Assembly: GCF_019209905.1 (NCBI RefSeq) | Contig: NZ_JAHUTM010000001.1 | Coordinates: 1,054,001-1,118,000 of the forward strand | DNA: 64,000 nucleotides | Direction: 5' to 3' | Source: Corynebacterium sp. TAE3-ERU12 | GTDB lineage: Bacteria > Actinomycetota > Actinomycetes > Mycobacteriales > Mycobacteriaceae | In this document: one piece after another, positions 30,632 to 39,759 of the stretch | Numbering within the stretch: position 1 is the stretch's first letter | Layout of the letters: each line of letters opens with the position of its first letter | Program-made: the position numbers and the translations under genes | Notes under the pieces: model-generated | What the model saw: only the letters and a program-made list of their open reading frames with translations | What the model was told of the DNA's origin: nothing | Database searches by the model: none

Positions 30632-32740
30632 GTGAGCGACAGCCGAAATCGTCCCCGCCGCGTTACCCGTAAAGCGGGTCCGCCGCAGGATGACGACAAC
30701 ACCAGCGGTGCCACTCAGCCCAGTGGCAGCGCCGCCAAGAAGCAGGAGAAAAAGTCGAATAACGACAACAACTCCAATAGCTCTGGCGACAACAACCGCG
30801 GTGGCTCCAACGGCCGTAACCGCAATGGCAATAACCGAGGCCAGAAAAACTCTGGTAACGACAACCGCAACCGCAATAACGGCGGCAATAACGGTGGCAA
30901 TAACGGTGGCCGCAATAACAACAACGGCAAGGGCGGCAAAAACCGCGGCCGTGGCGGCAACCGCCGCAATGTTGTGCAGTCCATGCAGGGCGCTGACCTG
31001 ACCAAGCGTTTGCCGGAGCCGTCGAAGGCTCCCGATAACGGCCTGCGCATTATCGCCCTGGGCGGTATCTCCGAGATTGGTCGCAATATGACCATCTTCG
31101 AGTACAAGGGCCGCATCCTGATTATCGACTGTGGTGTGCTCTTCCCGAGCTCTAACCAGCCTGGTGTGGACCTGATCCTGCCGGACTTTAGCTACCTCGA
31201 CGATAAGTGGGACCGTGTCGACGCGCTCGTCATCACCCACGGTCACGAGGACCATATTGGTGCGATCCCGTGGCTGCTGAAGCAGCGCTCGGATATCCCG
31301 ATTATCGCTTCTCGTTTCACCATCGCGCTGATTGAAGCTAAGTGCCAGGAGCATCGCCTGCGCCCGAAGTGCGTTGAGGTCAACGCTGACTCTCACGTCA
31401 ATTACGGCCCGTTCGATGTGCGCTTCTTCAATGTCAACCACTCCATCCCGGATTGTTTGGGCATTGCCTTGAAGACCGGCGCTGGCCTGGTTGTCGCAAC
31501 TGGTGACATTAAGCTCGACCAGACCCCGACCGATGGTCGCCCCACTGACTTGCCGGCGCTGTCTCGCTTCGGCGACGAGGGCATCGACCTGTTCATGTGT
31601 GACTCCACCAACGCCACCACCCCAGGTCATTCCGGGTCGGAGGCGGAACTTATCCCCGCGATGAACCGGCTAGTTGCTGACGCTAAGCAGCGCGTGATTG
31701 TCGCGACCTTCGCGTCGAACGTCTACCGCGTGCAGACAGCGGTCAATGCTGCGGTCAAGGCCGGCCGTAAGGTGGCCTTCAACGGCCGTTCCATGATTCG
31801 CAATATGCGGATCGCCCAGGAGCTTGGTTATCTCGAGGCGCCGGAAGGCACCATCATTGAGATGAACGAGGCCGCTCGCTTGGCCCCGCATAAGGTGATG
31901 CTGGTGACCACCGGTACCCAGGGTGAGCCGATGGCTGCCCTGTCCCGCATGGCCCGCCGTGAACACCGCCAAATCACCGTGCGTGACGGCGACCTGATCA
32001 TCCTGTCGTCCTCCCTGGTCCCAGGCAATGAAGAGGCCGTTTTCGGCGTCATCAATATGCTTGCCCAGATTGGTGCCACTGTCATTACTGGCCGTGACGC
32101 CAAGGTGCACACCTCCGGCCACGGTTATGCCGGCGAGCTGCTGTTCCTCTACAACGCTGCTCGGCCGTCGAATGTCATGCCGATGCACGGTGAGTGGCGC
32201 CACCTGCGCGCCAATAAGGAACTGGCCATCTCCACTGGCGTGGACCGCGATAACGTGGTGCTCGCGCAGAATGGTGTTGTCGTTGACCTTGTTGATGGCC
32301 GCGCTCGCGTCGTTGGGCAGTACCCGATCGGCAACCTCTACGTCGATGGTGTGACCCTCGGCGATGTGGATGCCGATGTGCTTGCCGACCGCACCGAGAT
32401 GAGCGAGGGCGGTCTCATTACCGTCACCGCCGTCATCGACAACCGCACTGGCCGCCCGCTGGAGCGCCCGAAGGCCCAGGCCCGCGGCTTCACCGAGGAC
32501 ACCAAGGATATTGTCGCCGAGGTGGAGAAGCAGGTCGACGAGATTATGTACGACCTGGCCGGCTCCGGCGAGAACAACCCGTACCGCATGGCTCAGCAGG
32601 TCCGCCGCCGTGTGGAGAAGGCCGTCAACTCCAAGTGGCGCCGTTCCCCGATGGTTGTTCCCACCATCGTGCCGATGAGCTCCGAGGCAGGCAATGTGCT
32701 TACCGACGACGAGGTCGAAGGCCAGCGGCCCAGCCTCTAA
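30632..32740 (+). CDS. rnj: Ribonuclease J
   Basis: Metallo-beta-lactamase/beta-CASP ribonuclease with 5'-3' exo- and endonuclease activity, for rRNA maturation and mRNA decay (702 residues). Residues about 1-120 form a low-complexity tail rich in Asn, Gly, Arg and Lys. The catalytic core has THGHEDHIGAIPW (near residue 202), the beta-CASP domain, and SGHGYAGEL near residue 490, with the C-terminal domain after about 560. The GTG abuts the dapA stop, a coupling conserved in corynebacteria and mycobacteria. It likely shares RNA turnover with PNPase encoded upstream. Confidence 0.95.
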   Translation: MSDSRNRPRRVTRKAGPPQDDDNTSGATQPSGSAAKKQEKKSNNDNNSNSSGDNNRGGSNGRNRNGNNRGQKNSGNDNRNRNNGGNNGGNNGGRNNNNGKGGKNRGRGGNRRNVVQSMQGADLTKRLPEPSKAPDNGLRIIALGGISEIGRNMTIFEYKGRILIIDCGVLFPSSNQPGVDLILPDFSYLDDKWDRVDALVITHGHEDHIGAIPWLLKQRSDIPIIASRFTIALIEAKCQEHRLRPKCVEVNADSHVNYGPFDVRFFNVNHSIPDCLGIALKTGAGLVVATGDIKLDQTPTDGRPTDLPALSRFGDEGIDLFMCDSTNATTPGHSGSEAELIPAMNRLVADAKQRVIVATFASNVYRVQTAVNAAVKAGRKVAFNGRSMIRNMRIAQELGYLEAPEGTIIEMNEAARLAPHKVMLVTTGTQGEPMAALSRMARREHRQITVRDGDLIILSSSLVPGNEEAVFGVINMLAQIGATVITGRDAKVHTSGHGYAGELLFLYNAARPSNVMPMHGEWRHLRANKELAISTGVDRDNVVLAQNGVVVDLVDGRARVVGQYPIGNLYVDGVTLGDVDADVLADRTEMSEGGLITVTAVIDNRTGRPLERPKAQARGFTEDTKDIVAEVEKQVDEIMYDLAGSGENNPYRMAQQVRRRVEKAVNSKWRRSPMVVPTIVPMSSEAGNVLTDDEVEGQRPSL

Positions 32741-32777
32741 GCAATAGGGGAGACCCGATAACTGCTTGAGCTAGCTG

Positions 32778-32826
32778 CAGCGCCGGCCCATCCCGATACC
32801 CGGGGTGGGCCGGCGCTGTGCTGTAG
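32778..32826 (+). terminator. Intrinsic terminator after rnj
   Basis: CAGCGCCGGCCCATCCC (32778-32794) pairs with GGGGTGGGCCGGCGCTG (32802-32818), followed by TGCTGT. It ends the dapA-rnj transcript. Confidence 0.75.
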
Positions 32827-32864
32827 CTGACGGGGAAGGTTGTGCCTTCTGACCGGCTAGGGTT

Positions 32865-32870
32865 TACGCT
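32865..32870 (+). promoter_or_regulatory. -10 element of the TIGR03085 gene (leaderless)
   Basis: TACGCT lies exactly 7 bases before the ATG at 32878. The same hexamer and spacing precede bioY. Confidence 0.45.
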
Positions 32871-32877
32871 CACTAGC

Positions 32878-33495
32878 ATGACTTTTTCCTCCCGTGAACG
32901 TAGAGCTCTGGCTGACTTGCTGCTTGAGCTTGGCCCCAACCAGCCCACTTTGTGTGAAGGGTGGAATACCAAGGACATGGTTGTGCACATGCGCGTGCGG
33001 GAGGCCCGGCCTGATGCCGCCGCCGGCATGTTCGTCCCCGCCCTGTCCGGTCACCTTGACAAGGTCAGCTCCGAGATTGCCGCGAACACCCCGTACACCC
33101 AGCTGGTGCGCCAGTGGGCCGGTGGCGCCCCGATGTGGAATCCGGTTCGGTGGCTGGATCGGTGGGTGAATCCGGCGGAGAATTTCGTCCACCATGAGGA
33201 TGTCCGTCGTGGTCAAGATGCGTGGATGCCGCGTAATTTCGGCCCCGGTGATACCGAGCAGCTGTGGAGTATCGTGCGCACTTTCGGCAAGGTGCTGCTG
33301 AGTAAGTCTCCGGTGGATGTGGTGCTTCAGCGTCCCGACGGTGAGGCGGCGAAGGTCGTGGATAAGAAGTCCAGCCAGGCCGATGCGGTGACTGTGACTG
33401 GTGAGCCTGGTGAGTTGCTGCTGTGGGCCTTTGGCCGCGATGCTGTTGAGGTCGAGGTCGATGGGGATGCCAGCGGCATTAAGCGCGGCTTTTAG
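32878..33495 (+). CDS. TIGR03085 family metal-binding protein
   Basis: A 205-residue protein of the actinobacterial TIGR03085 group, related to mycothiol-dependent maleylpyruvate isomerase/DinB folds. LCEGWNTKDMVVHMRVREAR (about 25-44) and FVHHEDVRRG (about 103-112) supply the His residues that bind metal in this fold. Mycothiol-dependent enzymes of this fold open rings or detoxify thiol-reactive compounds, but this one has no proven reaction. The ATG at 32878 is chosen over upstream 32842 because of the -10 spacing and homologue length. It lies between rnj and ftsK, as in mycobacteria. Confidence 0.85.
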   Translation: MTFSSRERRALADLLLELGPNQPTLCEGWNTKDMVVHMRVREARPDAAAGMFVPALSGHLDKVSSEIAANTPYTQLVRQWAGGAPMWNPVRWLDRWVNPAENFVHHEDVRRGQDAWMPRNFGPGDTEQLWSIVRTFGKVLLSKSPVDVVLQRPDGEAAKVVDKKSSQADAVTVTGEPGELLLWAFGRDAVEVEVDGDASGIKRGF

Positions 33496-33594
33496 GGGCT
33501 GCGGTTAGGTGCTGGCGGTTGCCGGCGTCGCGTCTGGCCCGCGCGGCCCACTTTTTGCGCGCCGCCGCGCCCCACTCGCCACTTTCCGGCAAAC

Positions 33595-33657
33595 CCGTAC
33601 CAATTGCGCAGATCCGTGCGAATTTTCGTACGGATCTGCGCAATTCGTACGGATCTG
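33595..33657. repeat. 58-bp near-perfect palindrome plus a third partial copy
   Basis: Left arm 33595-33622 (CCGTACCAATTGCGC... ending GATCCGTGCGAA) is the reverse complement of right arm 33625-33652 with two mismatches over 28 bases and a two-base TT centre. TCGTACGGATCTG occurs at 33626-33638 and again directly repeated at 33645-33657. It lies in the 284-base gap between the TIGR03085 gene and ftsK. It has no T tract and sits about 100 bases after the stop, so it is not a normal terminator. It could be a dispersed palindromic repeat, a protein-binding site or an RNA hairpin; its function is unknown. Confidence 0.75.
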
Positions 33658-33766
33658 GCTCCAGCGGCCCCTAGCCCCAGCTCCAGCGGCCCCCATCAGG
33701 CCAGAAAACGGCCACGATGTGCAAACACGCCGCGAAAGAGATGTGAAAATTGTGACTAAATACGTC

Positions 33767-33772
33767 TATTGT
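33767..33772 (+). promoter_or_regulatory. -10 element of ftsK (leaderless)
   Basis: TATTGT lies 7 bases before the ftsK ATG, and the gap (TGTTTTC) has no ribosome binding site. Confidence 0.5.
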
Positions 33773-33779
33773 TGTTTTC

Positions 33780-36700
33780 ATGTCTGCCACCAGCCGTGCC
33801 CGAAGTACGTCTTCCCGCACCCACCGCCGCAATGCGGGATCTCGCCCTGCGACCCAGGGTGCCGCGTCGCGTCGCCCGGGCGGCCAGAATGAATTCGACG
33901 ATGGATTCGAGCGCACCGGCAGCGCATTCCGCGCTGTCGGTGCTGGCCTTGCTGGGGCGTGGGGCCAAACCGCCAGGGGAGTGGCTGGCCTGACTCGCAA
34001 GCTTTCCGGCCGCAGCGATATCGACGACGCGGTTGACGATGGCTACAACGACGAGGATTTCGCTGCCCCTGCTCAGCCGACGGACCCGACCACGGGTGCT
34101 GCCCTGGATGCTGATGAGCAGCCGACCGCGCGGGTGAGCCGGAGACGTGCGTCGCGTTCAGACGCCAGCGCCGCCGGTCCTTCCCGGCGGCGTAGTGGAT
34201 CTGATAACCACGATGGTTTAGCGCTGAGCCTGCTGTGCTTGGCAGTTATTCTTGCCGCGGCTTCCTGGTTTGAGGTCGCTGGCCCGGTTGGGCGTGGCAT
34301 TCATTCGGGTGTGGCTGCCATCGTCGGCCTTGGCACGTATTTGTTGCCGCTGTTGCTTGGTGGCGCAGCAGTGGGCTTGATGCTGCGCGTTTTCCCGCTG
34401 CACCGACGCAATCCCACGGTGGGGTTGGGTGCTGGCCTTATTGCTGTTGGTTTGCTGTCGGTGGTGCATATTGGTTCGGGCAGTCCGACGCAGTGGGCTG
34501 ATCGCAAGACCGCTGGTGGGGCTATTGGGGCGTGGATTGGTAGCCCCATGGCGACTGGTTTCACTTCGGGCTTGGCCATTATTTTGTTGCTGGCTTTGGT
34601 GTTCTACGGTGCTCTTTTGGTCACTGGTATTAGTATCCGCCAGCTCATTGACACTGTGAGTTCGTATTTGGGTGTGGGTCGCTACGCTGCGGTTGCCGAC
34701 GATGAGGGCGCCTATGACGATCCGTATGCCGATGTCGACGGTGTGATTAGTGACCGCGCTGATGATTCGGATTGGGACGCGGAGGAGACCACGGTGGCTC
34801 CGTACCGTCTTGATGAAAAGCGTGCTGCTCAGACCTCTCGGGCTGGCTCCGCCTCGCGTCGCCCCCGCCCGCGTCGTCGGCCTGCGCCTTCGCGTCGTGG
34901 TGATACTGACCTGCATAGTTTGGTTGATTCTGAGGCGAATACCGGCTCCTATGAGCGTGGCGATACGCAGCCTGAGCTTGATCTCGACACCGATCAGCAG
35001 GGGGAGCGTGCCGACGAGGAGTCCTTCGACGCGGATACCCGCACCCGTGCGATGCGCCGTAGTTCTGGTCGTAACCCGGGCCGCACTCCGGGCCGCACTC
35101 CGGTGGATAATTACCCGCCGGACGATGATTCGACCACGGTGCTTGGTCAGGTGCGTACTTCTGAGTTGCCTGCCCTTGGTGACCCGGTTCCCGATGATGC
35201 TTCCGAGCTCGATGAGGTCCGTGAGCCTCGTGCGGAGAAGAAGCCTGAGAGTTCTGATGCTGTCTCGGCGGCTACTCGTCAGCGTATGGAGGCCATTGCC
35301 GCTCGTTCTGGGGTGAACCCTGCGGCGGTTCCGGCTGCTACCCCGAAGTCGGAAACGGAGCCGAAGCCGAAGAATGTGCCGGCGCCGCGTACTGCGGAGG
35401 GCGATTATGTGTTGCCGGCGACGAATCTGCTTATCCCGGGTGATGCTCCGAAGACTCGTACTCGCGCTAATGACCGGATGATTGAGGCCATTACTGCTGT
35501 TTTCGAGGAGTTTAAGGTTGATGCCACGGTCACCGGCTTTTCCCGTGGCCCGACGGTGACGCGGTATGAGGTTGAGCTTGGCCCTGGTGTGAAGGTTTCC
35601 AAGGTCACTAATCTGCAGTCCGATATTGCTTACGCGGTGGCTACCGATAATGTGCGCCTGCTGACTCCGATTCCGGGTAAGTCGGCGGTGGGTATTGAGG
35701 TGCCTAATGACGACCGCGAGATGGTTCGGCTTGCCGACGTCCTGGAGGCGCCGAAGACGCAGGCCAATCATGATCCGATGTTGATCGGCCTGGGCAAGGA
35801 TATTGAGGGCGAGTTCTTGTCGCACTCGATGCAGAAGATGCCGCACTTATTGGTTGCCGGTTCTACTGGTTCGGGTAAGTCGGCTTTCGTGAATTCGATG
35901 CTGGTATCCATCCTGACTCGTGCGACTCCCGAGGAGGTCCGCATGATTTTGGTGGACCCGAAGATGGTGGAGTTGACGCCGTATGAGGGTATTCCGCACC
36001 TGATTACGCCCATCATCACTCAGCCGAAGAAGGCTGCGGCGGCGCTGCAGTGGCTGGTTGAGGAGATGGAGCAGCGCTATATGGATATGAAGGCTGCTCG
36101 GGTGCGCCATATTAAGGACTTCAACCGCAAGATTGACGACGGCACCTTGGTGACTCCTCCGGGGTCTGAGCGCGAGTACCGCAAGTACCCGTTCATTGTG
36201 TGCATTGTCGACGAGCTCGCTGACCTGATGATGACTGCGCCGCGCGATATTGAGGACGCGATTGTGCGGATTACCCAGAAGGCACGTGCTGCTGGTATTC
36301 ACCTGGTGTTGGCTACGCAGCGTCCTTCGGTGGATGTTGTCACTGGTCTGATTAAGACCAACGTCCCATCGCGGTTGGCTTTTGCTACGTCGTCGTTGAC
36401 GGACTCGCGAGTCATTCTCGACCAGGGCGGTGCCGAGAAGCTCATCGGTATGGGCGATGGTCTTTTTATCCCGCAGGGCGCGGGTAAGCCTCGTCGTATT
36501 CAGGGTGCTTTCGTCACCGACGAGGAAGTCCAGGCTGTGGTGGAGGCCTGTAAGGAACAGGCTGAGCCTGATTACACCGAGGGTGTGACTGAGGATCAGG
36601 CTGCTGAGGCGAAGAAGAATATTGACCCCGATATCGGTGATGATCTCGAGGACCTTATCCAGGCTGTCGAGTTGGTTGTCACCTCCCAGTTCGGTTCGAC

Positions 36701-36938
36701 GTCGATGTTGCAGCGCAAGTTGCGGATTGGTTTCGCCAAGGCGGGCCGGTTGATGGACCTGATGGAAACCCGCGGTGTGGTTGGGCCTTCGGAAGGTTCG
36801 AAGGCCCGCGAGGTGTTGGTCAAACCTGAGGAGTTGGACACGATTTTGTGGATGATTCGGGGTGCTGACCCAGCGGAGGCACCTAAGGACGATGATGTCA
36901 ACGTCGTGGATGCCGATCCTGGCGACGGGGTGTGCTGA
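33780..36938 (+). CDS. ftsK: DNA translocase FtsK
   Basis: Septal DNA pump that clears and aligns chromosome ends during division (1052 residues). The N terminus is basic and low complexity; four membrane segments lie at roughly 145-285; a long acidic and Arg-rich linker covers about 290-560. The motor domain has Walker A ([15 protein letters not shown], near 695), VDPKMVEL and Walker [14 protein letters not shown]; the C-terminal winged-helix gamma domain, which reads KOPS-type polarity sequences, is at about 950-1020. Codons are strongly T-ending in much of the gene compared with infB or galT. It ends just before the terC leader. Confidence 0.96.
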   Translation: MSATSRARSTSSRTHRRNAGSRPATQGAASRRPGGQNEFDDGFERTGSAFRAVGAGLAGAWGQTARGVAGLTRKLSGRSDIDDAVDDGYNDEDFAAPAQPTDPTTGAALDADEQPTARVSRRRASRSDASAAGPSRRRSGSDNHDGLALSLLCLAVILAAASWFEVAGPVGRGIHSGVAAIVGLGTYLLPLLLGGAAVGLMLRVFPLHRRNPTVGLGAGLIAVGLLSVVHIGSGSPTQWADRKTAGGAIGAWIGSPMATGFTSGLAIILLLALVFYGALLVTGISIRQLIDTVSSYLGVGRYAAVADDEGAYDDPYADVDGVISDRADDSDWDAEETTVAPYRLDEKRAAQTSRAGSASRRPRPRRRPAPSRRGDTDLHSLVDSEANTGSYERGDTQPELDLDTDQQGERADEESFDADTRTRAMRRSSGRNPGRTPGRTPVDNYPPDDDSTTVLGQVRTSELPALGDPVPDDASELDEVREPRAEKKPESSDAVSAATRQRMEAIAARSGVNPAAVPAATPKSETEPKPKNVPAPRTAEGDYVLPATNLLIPGDAPKTRTRANDRMIEAITAVFEEFKVDATVTGFSRGPTVTRYEVELGPGVKVSKVTNLQSDIAYAVATDNVRLLTPIPGKSAVGIEVPNDDREMVRLADVLEAPKTQANHDPMLIGLGKDIEGEFLSHSMQKMPHLLVAGSTGSGKSAFVNSMLVSILTRATPEEVRMILVDPKMVELTPYEGIPHLITPIITQPKKAAAALQWLVEEMEQRYMDMKAARVRHIKDFNRKIDDGTLVTPPGSEREYRKYPFIVCIVDELADLMMTAPRDIEDAIVRITQKARAAGIHLVLATQRPSVDVVTGLIKTNVPSRLAFATSSLTDSRVILDQGGAEKLIGMGDGLFIPQGAGKPRRIQGAFVTDEEVQAVVEACKEQAEPDYTEGVTEDQAAEAKKNIDPDIGDDLEDLIQAVELVVTSQFGSTSMLQRKLRIGFAKAGRLMDLMETRGVVGPSEGSKAREVLVKPEELDTILWMIRGADPAEAPKDDDVNVVDADPGDGVC

Positions 36939-36967
36939 TCTGCGCGCAAAGCGTGTAGATTGGGCCT

Positions 36968-37131
36968 CTGTTGGAGGGGAGTATCCCCGGACATTCCGCG
37001 ACAGGGTCGTCAACACGGGTGCCTAGAGCGCCCCGGCCCCGTTTCCACGCAGGCGCATCTTGCCTGTGCTGGGTGGGAGAGACCTCCGGTTCCCGACGCT
37101 ATAGCGTCGACGTTTCTACCGGAGGTTTTTC
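36968..37131 (+). ncRNA. yybP-ykoY (manganese) riboswitch, terC leader
   Basis: The leader contains the conserved pieces of the yybP-ykoY aptamer in order: GGAGGGGAGTA (36973-36983), GGTCGTCAACACGG (about 37005-37018), and GCTGGGTGGGAGAGACCTCC near 37068-37087. The closing helix pairs GGAGG (36973-36977) with CCTCC (37083-37087). The same CCTCC is part of ACCTCCGGT (37082-37090), which pairs perfectly with ACCGGAGGT (37118-37126), hiding the terC Shine-Dalgarno GGAGG (37121-37125). So aptamer closing would free the ribosome site: a manganese-on switch. An inner GACGCTATAGCGTC palindrome (37095-37108) separates the arms, and TTTTT follows. TAGATT near 36955 may be the -10. Confidence 0.8.
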
Positions 37132-38247
37132 ATGGACGTACCCCTGTTGGCATGGGCCATCACCATCGCAGTGGTGGTCGGTTTCATCACGTTCGACTTT
37201 TTCACCCATGTGCGCACCCCACATGAGCCGACATTAAAAGAGGCCGGCGGCTGGACGCTGTTCTATATCGTCGTCGCTCTTCTTTTTACCGGCGCTGTCT
37301 GGGTGTTTTGGGACCACGCGCGGGCAATTGAGTTTCTTTCCGGTTATGTGACTGAGAAGGCCCTCTCGGTCGATAACCTCTTCGTTTTCGCGTTGATTAT
37401 TGCCGCGTTCAAGATTCCCCGGCAGCACCAGCAGAAGGTGCTGCTATTCGGTATCGCGATGGCATTGGTGTTCCGCACGGTATTCATCGTGTTGGGCGCT
37501 GCGGTCATTTCGGCGTGGTCCGATGTGTTCTACCTGTTCGCGATCTTCTTGTTCTATACCGCGGCGAAAACAGTGTGGGATGAGGCTTCCGACGCGCCGG
37601 AGAAGGACCCTTCGGAGATGGCCGTCATCAAGTGGACCCGTAAGGTCATTCCGCTGACGAATGATTATCACGGTGACCGGATGACTAAGCGGATCAAGGG
37701 CACTTTGCATTTCACGCCGCTGGCGGTGGCCCTGGTCTCCATTGGCTTTATTGATGTGATGTTCGCCTTCGATTCGATTCCGGCCATCTATGGTCTGACG
37801 AAGGAGGCATATATCGTTTTCACCGCCAATGCCCTTGCGTTGATGGGCCTGCGGCAGATGTATTTCCTGCTCGACGGTTTGCTGGACCGTTTGGTGTACT
37901 TGGCCTATGGCTTGGGTGTGGTGCTGGGCTTTATTGCCATCAAACTTGGCCTGCACGCTTTGCATGAGAATAAGTTGCCGTTTATCAATGGCGGCAACCC
38001 TGTGCCGGTGCCCGAGATTGGTACTGGGACCTCGCTGCTTGTCATCGTCGGGGTGTTGACGGTGACCGTTATTGCCTCCTGGATCAAGATCAAACGGGAC
38101 GAGAATATGGGGGCTATCGCCATTCCCCGCACTATCGCAGATACACCTATCGACGACGACGGTCAGACCCCCTCGGGTCAGGGGAGTGCTGGTGTCCGTA
38201 AGCAGGCGTTGGATCCCCACACTGCCGCCGACGATTCCAACGAGTAG
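37132..38247 (+). CDS. TerC family integral membrane protein, probable manganese exporter
   Basis: 371 residues with about nine hydrophobic segments. Typical TerC sequence: FTGAVWVFWDHARAIEFLSG, then YVTEKALSVDNLFVFALII (about residues 65-83), with the conserved acidic residues of the family, and IGFIDVMFAFDSIPAIYGLT near 205. The C-terminal 50 residues are hydrophilic. TerC/Alx-type proteins export manganese in several bacteria, often behind yybP-ykoY riboswitches, as here. The older tellurium-resistance name is historical. The ATG is 6 bases after GGAGG. A TAGTCT just after the stop may drive the next gene. Confidence 0.9.
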   Translation: MDVPLLAWAITIAVVVGFITFDFFTHVRTPHEPTLKEAGGWTLFYIVVALLFTGAVWVFWDHARAIEFLSGYVTEKALSVDNLFVFALIIAAFKIPRQHQQKVLLFGIAMALVFRTVFIVLGAAVISAWSDVFYLFAIFLFYTAAKTVWDEASDAPEKDPSEMAVIKWTRKVIPLTNDYHGDRMTKRIKGTLHFTPLAVALVSIGFIDVMFAFDSIPAIYGLTKEAYIVFTANALALMGLRQMYFLLDGLLDRLVYLAYGLGVVLGFIAIKLGLHALHENKLPFINGGNPVPVPEIGTGTSLLVIVGVLTVTVIASWIKIKRDENMGAIAIPRTIADTPIDDDGQTPSGQGSAGVRKQALDPHTAADDSNE

Positions 38248-38250
38248 TCT
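38245..38250 (+). promoter_or_regulatory. Possible -10 element of pgsA
   Basis: TAGTCT lies 8 bases before the pgsA GTG, overlapping the terC stop codon. Weaker evidence than the 7-base cases. Confidence 0.3.
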
Positions 38251-38258
38251 TTACAGCC

Positions 38259-38840
38259 GTGACCGTCACCGACTTCCGCACCCAGGCCCCGTCTAATTGG
38301 AATCTTCCCAATGTGTTGACGGTGGCCCGAATCGTGTTCGTGCCGGTATTCCTGTGGCTTTTGCTGCACGATAACGGCGCCTCAGCTTCCTGGCGATGGT
38401 GGGCAACCTTAGTGTTCTGCCTGCTCATGGCTACAGACAAGGTGGATGGCTACCTTGCCAGGTCCAGGGGGTTGATCACGGACTTCGGCAAGATGGCTGA
38501 TCCCATCGCCGATAAATTCCTCATGATTGGTGCCCTTGTGGGGCTGTGCCTTATTGAGGTGCTGCCCTGGTGGGTGGCGATCATCATTATCGTCCGTGAG
38601 CTGGGCATTACCTTGTGGCGACTGGTGCAGTTGCAGGCTGGCAGTGTGGTGCCTGCCTCTCAGGGCGGCAAGGTGAAGACTGTCACCCAGACCCTGGCTG
38701 TAGTGATGTTCCTGATCCCGTGGGGTTGGGTGCACTGGTTGGCCTGGGTGGTGATGATTGCAGCGCTGGTGGTGACCGTCGTTACCGGTGTGCAGTACAT
38801 CCTGGATGCTCGTAAAGCGGCCAAGGAATACGCGGGGTAG
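38259..38840 (+). CDS. pgsA: CDP-diacylglycerol-glycerol-3-phosphate 3-phosphatidyltransferase
   Basis: Membrane enzyme making phosphatidylglycerol phosphate, on the route to phosphatidylglycerol and cardiolipin (193 residues). The CDP-alcohol phosphotransferase motif D-x2-DG-x2-AR-x8-G-x3-D-x3-D is fully present: DKVDGYLARS then GLITDFGKMADPIAD (about residues 60-83). Several hydrophobic helices follow. The GTG start gives a normal length. It is followed after 9 bases by cinA and then clgR, matching the mycobacterial pgsA3-clgR order. Confidence 0.93.
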   Translation: MTVTDFRTQAPSNWNLPNVLTVARIVFVPVFLWLLLHDNGASASWRWWATLVFCLLMATDKVDGYLARSRGLITDFGKMADPIADKFLMIGALVGLCLIEVLPWWVAIIIIVRELGITLWRLVQLQAGSVVPASQGGKVKTVTQTLAVVMFLIPWGWVHWLAWVVMIAALVVTVVTGVQYILDARKAAKEYAG

Positions 38841-38849
38841 CTGCGCGGT

Positions 38850-39344
38850 ATGTCGCATTTCAGTACCCGTGATCTTGTCTCGGAGCTGATTTCGCGGAGT
38901 GAGACTGTGGCTACCGCGGAGTCGCTGACGGCCGGTTTGTTGGCTGCCGATATCGCGAGTGTGCCTGGTGCTTCTGCGGTGTTGCGGGGTGGTTTGGTTG
39001 TCTATGCCACTGACCTCAAGGCGAGTCTTGCCGGCGTTGATGATGAGATTTTGGCGCAGTACGGCCCGGTAGCTGCAGAAACGGCAATTGAGCTTGCCGA
39101 CGGTGCCCGCGACCGTTGTGGCTCTGACTGGGCGTTATCGCTGACGGGTGTGGCGGGCCCGGACCCGCAAGATGGGCACCAGCCCGGTGAGGTGTGGTGC
39201 GGTGTGGCCGGGCCGCATGGCAGCCGTGCGGTGTTATTGCCGATCGAGGGGCAGTCTCGTGAGGAGATTCGTCATGAGTCGGCTTCTCGGGCGGTGCAAT
39301 TATTGCTGCATACCCTGCGTGGCGAGCTTCCGTTGGATATTTAG
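38850..39344 (+). CDS. cinA: CinA C-terminal domain protein (nicotinamide-nucleotide amidase)
   Basis: A 164-residue stand-alone amidase domain that hydrolyses nicotinamide mononucleotide to nicotinate mononucleotide in NAD salvage. ATAESLTAGLLAADIASVPG (about 21-40), with the catalytic Ser and Lys region, and SLTGVAGPDPQDGHQPGEVW (about 96-115) are characteristic. The N-terminal domain of full-length CinA is absent, as is common in actinobacteria. It follows pgsA closely. The stop is followed by a SigE/SigH-like promoter for clgR. Confidence 0.9.
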   Translation: MSHFSTRDLVSELISRSETVATAESLTAGLLAADIASVPGASAVLRGGLVVYATDLKASLAGVDDEILAQYGPVAAETAIELADGARDRCGSDWALSLTGVAGPDPQDGHQPGEVWCGVAGPHGSRAVLLPIEGQSREEIRHESASRAVQLLLHTLRGELPLDI

Positions 39345-39364
39345 TCCGGTTTTCGACTGCTACT

Positions 39365-39390
39365 GGAACAAAACCGCCATGTGATTCGTT
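39365..39390 (+). promoter_or_regulatory. ECF sigma (SigE/SigH-type) promoter for clgR
   Basis: GGAAC at 39365-39369 and CGTT at 39387-39390 (18 bases between GGAAC and GTT) match the GGAA(C/T)-N17-19-(C/T)GTT pattern of actinobacterial SigE/SigH promoters. A start about 7 bases after GTT would fall at the GTG 39398/ATG 39401, so the transcript would be nearly leaderless. Confidence 0.55.
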
Positions 39391-39400
39391 GAACCTAGTG

Positions 39401-39742
39401 ATGACTAACCACACCATGACCCTGCCGGCGCCCGCAGATCGCGGTGTCGCCAGCGTTGCCCCAGAAACTGAGCCGTCTGCCGAGCCGCTGCTGCGCGCAG
39501 CGCTGGGCGAGGCTTTGCGTGATATCCGTTCTCGCAACGGCATGACGCTGCGTCAGCTCTCCCAGGCTGCTGCGGTCAGCCCGGGCTATCTTTCGGAGCT
39601 CGAGCGTGGGCGTAAGGAAGTTTCTTCGGAGCTTTTGGCCTCGGTTTGTCACGGTCTGGATATCTCGGTTGCCGATGTCCTTATTGAGGCAGCTGGCGCG
39701 ATGGTGCTGCACTCGGCACGCCCCGAAATGGCTGCAATGTAA
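39401..39742 (+). CDS. clgR: Transcriptional regulator ClgR (XRE family)
   Basis: A 113-residue DNA-binding protein. An XRE helix-turn-helix spans about residues 40-95: LGEALRDIRSRNGMTLRQLS, then AAVSPGYLSELERGRKEVS. ClgR activates clp protease genes and, in mycobacteria, the psp genes under envelope stress; it is itself a Clp substrate, and the C-terminal tail here is short and hydrophobic, ending EMAAM. The start is ATG 39401 or GTG 39398; the TTG at 39389 lies inside the promoter. pspA follows after a terminator-like hairpin. Confidence 0.92.
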   Translation: MTNHTMTLPAPADRGVASVAPETEPSAEPLLRAALGEALRDIRSRNGMTLRQLSQAAAVSPGYLSELERGRKEVSSELLASVCHGLDISVADVLIEAAGAMVLHSARPEMAAM

Positions 39743-39759
39743 AACCGCAGCACCGGTGC

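Noticed and set aside
34218..36990. Long minus-strand frames opposite ftsK
   Set aside because: Both are antisense to clear FtsK motifs and contain no family signature.
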